64,000 bases of DNA from Archegozetes longisetosus (Eukaryota; Arthropoda; Arachnida; Sarcoptiformes; Trhypochthoniidae). This document shows, piece after piece, positions 55,901 through 64,000 of this stretch. The stretch is from NCBI GenBank assembly GCA_018873245.2, contig JAEMBT020000004.1, forward strand, positions 11,032,652 to 11,096,651. The letters run 5' to 3'. The notes beneath the pieces were generated by a model. The model searched no databases and had not been told where the DNA came from. It worked only from the letters and a program-made list of their open reading frames with translations. Position 1 is the first letter of the stretch, and each line of letters starts with the position of its first letter. The translations under genes were made by a program, and so were the position numbers.

Positions 55901-56288
55901 CTTCAATTGATGATTGCTTTTGAGCCAAGAATTGGAATGCTTTTAAAGAATTTGTGATGCGGTCTGTTAGCGAATGCATGCAAAAAATGAATTAAAGCTG
56001 AGACAACTTCAGACAAGTTTAGAGCTTTTCTTAAATAACGCAGATGAATAATAGCTTCAAATGTTAGAACTATTTAAAGCGCTGCCAATAACTTGAATAT
56101 GTCTATTAACTTAAAAAATGAATTCTAAGGTTAATGAATTACAATAATATTGAAATTACTTTTAATATATGTTAAGATGTGATAAATGCTTTCAAGTCTC
56201 GATTAAATTAATGGATTGTAAAGAAAAAAAGTATATATAATTGAATTTTATGGACTGAATAGTCTTTCAAAGTTTTGATTAGTGATTG

Positions 56289-56291
<3 letters not shown>

Positions 56292-56319
<28 letters not shown>
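56292..56319. repeat. (GA)14 microsatellite
   Basis: Fourteen perfect GA units in robo intron 1, 2.8 kb before exon 2. It is polypurine on the sense strand. Confidence 0.97.
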
Positions 56320-56321
<2 letters not shown>

Positions 56322-57716
56322 CTATGATTATTGAATAAGTCTTACAAAATAAATTAGCGTCAATGATAATATTTATGCTGCTTTTTCAATATCTGCTAAT
56401 ACCTATAACTAAGCCTATTATAAGGGAGTGTTTACAAAGACTTAATAATTACTGAGAAAAAGATATAAATGTCAATCAAAGCGTAAGAAATAATGGCGCG
56501 TATCTGTTTCACATATCAATCCGGACAATAGATCCTATTGTAAGTATGCGTCGGAGCAAAAGTAGCTTTAGTCCAATACAACAACTTTTTCTTATCAACT
56601 CAACTCTACTGAACAGTACTGTTGAGGAACAGAAAATAAACAGTTATTTGGGAGAATAGCGTTTTCCTCTACTGCTGGCGCACACTTTTTCAATACTGTT
56701 TTAAGAATGGGATCCATTGAACTCGCATTTCATCGCCCAAACAAACACTCGATATCTTTGAGTCGCATCTTCACAGCAAAACAACTCTTTCTATTTCTTA
56801 AATATTGATGTATGAACTGAATCAAAGCCAAAGCCTGATCTGTGTTTCTGCACTAAGATATCTGAACTCTGACTGATAAATAGCTTCTGTTGCGATAACT
56901 GGTTCCCTAAATGTTAATTTAAGAACATTTCTGTCAGGAAGTTGTACAGCCTTCAGACTAAACCCTTTATTGAATGATCATCATTGAGCTCTTAGATTAT
57001 AAAATGCTTTTGCAAAATACTTGCATTCATTTTATAAACTCTTTAGCACTAATGTTAACATTAATTTAAGGTTACAAACTCATTAAGCAGTCTCATAGAT
57101 ATTAAATCAGTTTAGACTTGAAGGCATTCTGCAATAGCTGCTAACAAACGTTCATACATTTCGAGCCAAAGCAACAAATTGACTAAAATGTCTCTAAGAC
57201 TGTAATCAATTATTTTACGTCAAATGGATTTTGTTGCACAATTGTGGTCATTTATTTTTCTAATGCATCAGTTACTTAAGATTGTTTTAAGGTAATGAAC
57301 TTCAGATTAGTCGCAGTGAGGTATGACTTATGATTATCTAAGATTTGAGTGAACAACTAGTCTCGCATTTTAATGATATGCATACTTCTATTAAAGGGTC
57401 TTATATTACCAATAATATGATGCCTGCTGTTAATTTTCAAATTATTAAAATTAGACTCTATTTAAATCATTCAATAACTCTCCTATAATTCACGCAACAG
57501 GAATTCAGAAGCGAATAACCAGTACTTTATCCTATGGTTCTTTACAACATGTAAATTCACAATTCATTTAAACCATTAGTTTTGTCATTTGCCAGAATTT
57601 CATGTCTTTCAATTACATACCTCTGCGATTCAATGAACTCGAATTGGATCCATCAGAAAGGCTTTAGTTTAGTTTAAATGTTCGAAAAAATCGTTTAAAA
57701 GTCTAATTGAGATTCT

Positions 57717-57718
<2 letters not shown>

Positions 57719-57769
<51 letters not shown>
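57719..57769. repeat. (AG)25 microsatellite
   Basis: Twenty-five perfect AG units (57719-57768) in robo intron 1, 1.4 kb before exon 2. It is exactly complementary to the (CT)22 tract that starts 512 bases downstream. Confidence 0.97.
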
Positions 57770-57772
<3 letters not shown>

Positions 57773-58279
57773 AGATAAATGAGCAAAAGAGATTTTTTGT
57801 GCATTTAGTAGAATTATGTTTTAAAGCTTTTTTGCTGATACTTATTAATAAGTGTGATTAAGTAGAAAAGATCAATTATGACACTTAGAAGTTGGGCTGC
57901 ACTCAAGTGATGAAAAGCTCTCAAATCGGATTAATTTATAATGTCACGTCTTGTGAGGTCACATCTCTCGCCAGATACTGTTCAGAATAAACATCTTCAC
58001 ATTGCTCTTACTGGTTGACCTCTTTTACAACAGTTCATTTTTCGTTTTAGACTTAATTTTTGAATTTTTGTGCAAAAATTGACAAAAAGTTGAAAAAATT
58101 CCGGTTTTGCCCAAATGAAAACTTATGTTCTTTATTAATGCTTGACAGCAGTTACTAATCAGTTTCGAAAATTTATTATCTATCAAAATAGGAAACCAAA
58201 TTATATAATACTATCTTAATGCTGAATCATTTTTCAAATCAAGGCTAATATAATTCTCTTAAAATGCTCTTTAATGGAT

Positions 58280-58280
<1 letters not shown>

Positions 58281-58325
<45 letters not shown>
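58281..58325. repeat. (CT)22 microsatellite
   Basis: Twenty-two CT units plus a C, about 0.8 kb before the exon 2 acceptor. In the robo transcript this would be a long polypyrimidine tract able to pair with the upstream AG tract, and a potential site for polypyrimidine-tract-binding proteins. Confidence 0.97.
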
Positions 58326-58328
<3 letters not shown>

Positions 58329-59137
58329 ATAATAGCTATAATGACTCTTATTTATACTTTAATCTGAATCAATTTATAGCTTCAGTTATTTTACTCTTAA
58401 TTATGTAATATTTCTTATTTATCTATTGAATTTGTCATCAAACGGTCAGCTTGTTTCGATTTGACGATAAACTACCTAAAATTTGACAAATATTTATACT
58501 TTTCAGTTAAAGCACACGTTTACTGAGTAATAAAGTTAAAGATCTAACATATAAATACATAAATCTAGATATCGCATACATTTACTGAGGTTTTGATAAA
58601 TTAATTTGCATTTTCATATCGCCAACATATAAATTCAATTTTAAAGGAAGTAAGAAACAAAAATTCAAATTTACTCCAATGTAAAGTTTACAAATAATTG
58701 AATTTATTTTCGTGTTACCGTAACATATTTATTCATATATTTAAGTTTATAGCCATTAATTGTATGGATTACTTGCTGGGTGTGCCAATTGTCCACAAGT
58801 AACACTATATTTATATACATATTCTTTATTGTAATTTCTAAACATCTTTCGAAAAAGTCATTTAAGTCACGTTCTCAACATTAAATTATATGCCTGTTCG
58901 CTCACTTACATATCTTATTGAATATATCATACAAATAGTGAATGTGTTTCACAGAAAAATAAAGTAACTAGCACTTTACGGTATTCTCTATGAAACGATG
59001 ATTGCACTCATAGAAAAATTTTAACACAAATAACAAACTAATAGTTAGAGAAAAAGTTTCTAGAAAAAATTTTCAAACACTAGCATTAAAATTGATGTGA
59101 CACCAACTTTAACGCAAGTTTATTTTGTTTTTTGCAG

Positions 59138-59252
59138 CACAATTACGTCCACCACGAATTACCGAACATCCCGATAGTGTGGTGGTTAAGAAGCACGAAC
59201 CTGCAACTCTTAATTGCAAAGCAGATGGAAAACCAACGCCAACTATTGAATG
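59138..59252 (+). CDS. robo: Roundabout (Robo) exon 2: first half of Ig domain 1
   Basis: The exon follows the strong acceptor TTTTGTTTTTTGCAG and ends before donor GTACGT at 59253. Completed by the G of exon 1 it encodes Ala28, then [20 protein letters not shown], then [17 protein letters not shown], ending with two bases of Trp66. The stretches [29 protein letters not shown] are hallmarks of Robo Ig1 in both insects and vertebrates and are not shared at this level with other Ig-superfamily receptors. Cys54 is the B-strand cysteine and Trp66 the core C-strand tryptophan. Ig1 is the domain that carries the main Slit-binding surface (established for the family). Phase 1 in, phase 2 out. The 115-bp length and splitting of Ig1 between two exons is ordinary for Ig receptor genes. 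Which Robo paralogue this is cannot be decided from Ig1 alone. Confidence 0.95.
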
Positions 59253-59514
59253 GTACGTAGTATGAGAAATGTATTTAGCACTCAATGTGATTTTGATAAT
59301 GTAAAAACTGAGTTATAGTTAACAAAAAGTTCACATTTAGTACTAATATCTTGAGTGCTATACAAAATAGAATAGAATTTGAGAAGATTAGTAAATGTGA
59401 ACTTTTTCACAATTCATTACAACAATTATTATAGTTGAGTACTAAATATAAATATTTAATGCATAATTGCAGTAATAAACAAAGCTATAAAAATGTATTT
59501 TGAATGCATATCAG
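59253..59514 (+). other. robo: Robo intron 2 (262 bp)
   Basis: A short phase-2 intron with GTACGT donor and TGCATATCAG acceptor. It interrupts the codon of the conserved Ig1 tryptophan. It contains nothing else recognisable. Confidence 0.92.
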
Positions 59515-59693
59515 GTACAAAGACAATGAATTGGTTCACAATACGGCCAATCGTATGATTCTTCCAAGTGGATCATTATTTTTCTTGCATGTAATTCATA
59601 ATAAGCGTGATGGTGATACTGGTATTTATTACTGTTTGGCGAAGAATGAAGTCGGCAAAACAAGAAGTAGAAATGCAAGCCTCGAAGTCGCGC
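59515..59693 (+). CDS. robo: Roundabout (Robo) exon 3: second half of Ig domain 1
   Basis: The exon completes Trp66 and encodes residues 67-125: YKDNELVHNTANRMILPSGS, LFFLHVIHNKRDGDTGIYYC, LAKNEVGKTRSRNASLEVA. The YKD after the tryptophan, MILPSGSLFFL, the DTGIYYC motif (Cys106 pairs with Cys54) and the closing NASLEVA all match Robo Ig1. N119-A-S is an N-glycosylation sequon. The loop between YKD and RMILPSG is about five residues shorter than in vertebrate Robo1. The donor GTAAGT at 59694 gives phase 1 out; the next codon begins with C, consistent with a Leu where family members usually have V/I-LRDDFR at the Ig1-Ig2 linker. An in-frame ATG at 59504 lies in the intron and is not a start. 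The rest of the receptor lies past the window. Confidence 0.95.
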
Positions 59694-62600
59694 GTAAGTC
59701 GCATACATTGAACAACATTTTTTTCATGCATTTCAGTGTATTTTTACGGTTTATTATTGATAAGACGGATGTATCGCTTGCTGAGAGCCTGCTTTGCAAA
59801 TCAAATTTCTACATAATTACAGCAATATAATAGCATAGGATTCCTTATTCGGTGCATTCACCTAATAATCAGGTTATGTGTCAAAAGTCCCTGAAGAGAT
59901 TTATCTGAAAAGCTTTTTCTCCTTAATATATAAACGAGTAAAATGAGAAATATTATCAGTAGCTCATCAGATATTGCCTAATATTAGCTAATGTTCAAGT
60001 TAGACATCAATCAAAACTGAAAGAAGGTGTGTATATTCGTAAGCGAATATTGCTATATAAATGAGCGTTTGCGAGCGTTAGAGTTATGAAAAAACCTTAA
60101 TTTATTATCAACAGTCAAGATCGCAAAACTAAAGAAGAGACCGAAACTTATATATCCTATTTAGGTGCAAGTCTACGATCAATACAAAGTTGCTTAACTA
60201 TAACCCGAATCAGATAAGTTATTGGTGTTCATCATCTACTCAAGAACCCATTGCCAGTTCTTTCTTTTCTACTTTCTTGTAATCAACTTCAGTGCAACTT
60301 TACTGACAACTAGCAATTTCTTATGGACTACACTTCTACTTTATATCCAATTTGGCTGAATTGAGTTAAAGATTACAACTAATTTAGAGCATTAAGAAAT
60401 GCTTGCAAATCAGTTTCTGATGTATTGAACAAATAATTTTCCCAAACAGATTGAGTCTCTATTCTCAATGATTAAATAGAGTGATAAGAACAGAGATTAA
60501 ATCGGCTAAATAAGAGCTGATCCATTCTGGAAGACAAGTAGAGAAGTTTGAGTTATATTACTCTGAATGATAGGATTAAGTATCTTTTCTTCTCTGCAAT
60601 AGTTGTGCGCCAATTGTTTCTTCTTTCTGATTCAAGATCTTATGATGGAATGAATGGTTCCCCTGTTTTTTCTCTAATGCGCCAAAATGATAAGGAGTTG
60701 AACCAAAAGAAAACAACATAAAATGAGATCTGCAAGTAGTAGAAGAAGGCTAAAGAGATTTTTGTGTGTTTCGTGTGGTGTTCATTCTGTTAGGCATCGC
60801 TGACTTTTTTTAGTTATAGTTAAACCGCATTTTCCATTACGAACCCGAAATGATCAAACTTTTAGGATGAAACGAGGATCTTATTCTTCAAACAATATTA
60901 TAGATGTTTCTCTATTTTTCTTTTTAGCTCAAATATATTCTCTCTTTTTTCAAAAGCTTTTTAATGAAAACATCGATTAGTGTTACTGTTTCTGCCTGTT
61001 TTGATCGTCTTTTTCTCCTCAGGCTCAGTGTTAGATAAATTTCAAAATATCAGTGGAAAAAACTTGAGGCCTATCAAAATATAAGTGATCGCAAAGTTTG
61101 ACAACTTATTAATATGTTTAACATTTTGGTTGTTTCTAGTTTAATATATCGATCATAAAGACAGTGGCATAAATTTATATCGATAGGAGAGAAGGCTCTG
61201 CTGCTCAACATTGACGGAGTACTGACTTTTTTGCTTTATATGTACCGATATATTCAATTCTTGACTTGTTTATATTGATGCGTCGAATTAAGGAATAAGG
61301 AATGCCTCCTCTTTTATGGCATTAGGGAATTGAAAACTTAGACAAACTGAGCCCATTGTAAGCTTGAGGCTATACAGTTTTGCTGACACTCGCAATGATC
61401 GTTAGACTCTACCATCTCATGAAAGCCTAGAGACACTCTTTGCCAATAAAGTCAGAACTGTACATGAATAATATTATCGGTAGGCGAAACTAAGTCTACT
61501 TGCACTTCTAACTCAGAAGAAGCGTTCGCGCAAACAAATTTAGTGTTTTTCATATATCGATACCATTGAGTTATTAAACAATTGTTTTATTTCAATCGAA
61601 TGGTTTTCGGGGATAATTTGGAGCTCTGGTTATAACTAAATTATAACCTGAAGTATTTGATTACGTGCCTCAAATATGGAATCATACTCGAAGGTATTAT
61701 TTACAGCATTAATATTTAGATCGTAATTCGCGATAATGTGTTTGATAGCCTTTGAATAATTGCTTTTATCCGTTCTGTCATATCTTCGAATTAATACACA
61801 TTTGTTTGGAGCGACGCTTCAAATTACGAGTTAGTTCTTAACCGTGTTTTCCGCTCTAAGGCTTCAATCCTATTATCTTTGCATAAAGTTCTCTAAGGAT
61901 TTGAGGGCACATTAAATCGAAAAGAAACAGTAGCTCTAAGACAGTTGATATCATGTGTATTTCAGCCATTATTGTTGTTAACGATTGTCCATTTCGAATG
62001 ACTAGAAGTTCATTAATGTTGTTGTTGTTCTCGTTGTGTTTGGAAGTCAAAGTCAGTCAAGTGTGTGCATAATGCAGGAGAGCTTCAATTAGATTAAGTC
62101 CCCAAAGTTAAAATGACGCCATTGGCAGCCATTCCATGCCAGCTATTATTATGTTTCATGCGAGCAGTGGTTCGCACTAAATGAAAGTTCAGAAAATTGT
62201 CTAATGAGAAGAAATTTGGATGAGTTCGGTTAAGATGAGTTGTATCGAGCCCTAAAATTGAGACGGAACACAAGCTTGAAAATTTGGGAATCTAATTTGA
62301 GTGTGATTTTTCTTTACCAATACTCATGTATAATTAACTCTGATTGCGTTAAATGACTTAAATATAATTACATCGCCGCCCGTCGTGGGCTGTGGCAGAC
62401 AATTGATATTTGTGGATATGATGTTGGCGGCACAATAAAAGCTCTGAAGCAATTGATGTGTTGTGAAACGTTGCATCAATAATACTACACTAGTTTTTTG
62501 TTCTCTATTAACTTTAACACATGCGGATAAAAAAGTCTTAGTGAGAAAGCTTTAACATTGCACAAATTAGTGGTTACTGCCATCATAACAAATGTCAGAA

Positions 62601-64000
62601 GGAAACTGGAACTAATTTTCATCGTAAAGAACGTCACACTGTTTACCCGAAGGCTATTTTCTACTGATTGCAAACAAATCTAATCCAAATTTTTTTACTC
62701 TAATATAAGCTTTCAAACTAAAGTATCAGATTTGATAAATTGCAAGTCTATAAATTAAATGCAAATATCATCTTAATTAAGAGCTCCACAATTCCATTCA
62801 TTCCAGTACTTTCATAGCTAAGTACAAAACCAGATCAATTGGTTGTAAAATTGCACTCTTTTATTGGTAAATAAAAATTGATAAAATGGATATGAAGTCA
62901 AAACGCGAAGTCTCAGTTGAAAAGCTCTGTCAAAGCACATAAACTGGAATTATTGAGCATGTTTTGACGTGAATTTTCAATAAAATGAAAATTTAGTCAT
63001 TTGCCATATCAGTAAAGTTGCCTGAATCGAACTGAATCTTATCTTTAATGGCAAGTAAGAAGTAAAATTGGACAAAATATCATGTTTTCTATTTGATTGA
63101 GAAGTGCTATAAAAATAGTTGCAATAAATAACCCGTTCGTTTATAATGAAGATAAATGAATCAACTGACAAATTAAGAATAAATTAAGACTGAAATATGA
63201 ACTATACACAGCTTAAGAAATTATCATTTTGATGACCAGATTGGTAAACTTTAAATTTATTGTAGAATAGGTTCAGTGAACTGAGACTTATTTTGAAAAG
63301 ACGTAATCTTTTCAAAGTGGAATATATCAATAATTGGATGCAATCATGCTAAGTAAAAACATGATTAGCTTTAGTGCAATTTTATCTGCATTAGTGGTAT
63401 TTTGGCAAAAATTATGAACACTGCCAGAAGATATGTTAGTCTTAATTGGAGTTCAACAGATCAGTTACATATCTAATAAAAATAAGAATCTCATAACTGA
63501 ATATCCTTAATCGAGTTGATATGCAAAAATGTCACATCTTATGTCCTTATTCTCGAAAACTACATCAAACACAAGAAATTAATTCAGAACCACTCTATGA
63601 TTTACGCACATGAAACTCGAGTCTGATTTTAGGCTAACTATGTTTTGCAACTAAAGTATTACTCTTATTGAAGGCGTTATACTCATTGACTTATGAATTG
63701 AGTGGTTTGGCTTATATTGAATAATGTATTACTCGTTACAGTTTTTGATCAAAAGTAACAAACATAATATTTGATAACATAACATATTATATATGAAAGA
63801 AATTACTTTAGAAGGATGTGAATCACTCTTGTGTGTTATGAAATGTTAAGCTCTATTGAGACATCCATTTATTATGATTTAATAATATAGAGCCAGAAAT
63901 AAATTCAGATTAATGACAACAAATATGCAACTAATCGTTATATGAATTGCATTCAATTATTTAAAGGCTTTGCGAATAAAAATAAATGCTTTAATAGTAG
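59694..64000 (+). other. robo: Start of robo intron 3 (at least 4.3 kb, runs off the window)
   Basis: It begins with GTAAGT at 59694. I searched by eye for the Ig2 exon (linker LRDDFR-like, then an Ig domain with GxxxxxxC and YxCxAxN) and saw none up to 64000. A small GC-rich patch at about 62375-62480, with the hairpin GCCCGTCGTGGGC, carries a short open frame without Ig features. Otherwise the stretch is AT-rich and featureless. Confidence 0.7.

Larger units (their letters stand above)
27771..59137 (+). other. robo: Robo intron 1 (31,367 bp)
   Basis: It is bounded by GTAAGC at 27771 and TTTTGTTTTTTGCAG at 59123-59137. Very long first introns separating the signal-peptide exon from the first Ig exon are a familiar arrangement in guidance-receptor genes. 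Content: an octamer tandem array at 28.25 kb, a (CT)27 tract at 37.08 kb, an 11-mer tandem at 37.87 kb, weak nested coding candidates on both strands at 41.6-43.7 kb, palindromes and an inverted repeat at 43.8-44.4 kb, and three GA/CT tracts between 56.29 and 58.33 kb. Apart from these I see no genes in 27.8-41.6 kb or 44.4-59.1 kb. The open frames there are short and featureless. Confidence 0.65.

Noticed and set aside
59504..59514. ATG in frame just before robo exon 3
   Set aside because: It lies in intron 2; the preceding exon supplies two bases of the conserved tryptophan codon, so this is not a translation start.
62370..62480. GC-rich patch in intron 3 as a possible Ig2 exon
   Set aside because: The open frame lacks the cysteine/tryptophan pattern and linker expected of Robo Ig2.

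Overview
This window is AT-rich eukaryotic DNA, roughly two-thirds A+T by eye. It has long gene-poor stretches, dinucleotide microsatellites and spliced genes with GT/AG introns. No bacterial features, rRNA, tRNA, CRISPR or autonomous transposon was recognised. The one gene I can name with confidence is an orthologue of the axon-guidance receptor Roundabout (Robo). Its presence, with one very long first intron, indicates a bilaterian animal. The composition and gene structure suggest an arthropod, perhaps a chelicerate or crustacean, but I cannot place the species from this window.

The robo gene lies on the + strand and runs off the right edge. Exon 1 (27689-27770) encodes a signal peptide and ends in phase 1. 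A 31,367-bp intron follows. Exon 2 (59138-59252) and exon 3 (59515-59693) together encode the first immunoglobulin domain, with both canonical cysteines, the core tryptophan and the DxGxYxC motif. The phases join exactly (1, 2, 1) and all splice sites are canonical. The remaining Ig and FN3 domains, the transmembrane segment and the cytoplasmic CC motifs must lie beyond position 64000. No second Ig-domain exon was recognised in 59694-64000.

Left of robo (1-27688) the DNA is mostly non-coding. Weak candidates are: the 3' end of a gene with an acidic Asp/Asn/Ser tail at the left edge; a cysteine-containing terminal exon near 2.3-2.5 kb; a small minus-strand gene for a tail-anchored membrane protein (8682-8933) with a poly(A) signal; and a broken multi-membrane-segment relic near 11.3-11.9 kb whose pattern faintly recalls arthropod gustatory receptors.

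Inside robo intron 1 there are two speculative nested coding candidates. One is a + strand two-exon reading frame with a signal peptide (41658-41778 and 42552-42772), with a possible further + strand terminal exon at 42810-43096. The other is a minus-strand terminal exon (43594-43699) in an island of raised GC. The intron also holds an inverted repeat of about 108 bp, several perfect palindromes, and four long GA/CT tracts. Two of those tracts, shortly before exon 2, are exact reverse complements about 0.5 kb apart.

A caution applies throughout. At this base composition, open frames of 60-90 codons arise often by chance. Apart from robo, coding calls rest on combinations of weak signals and carry low confidence.
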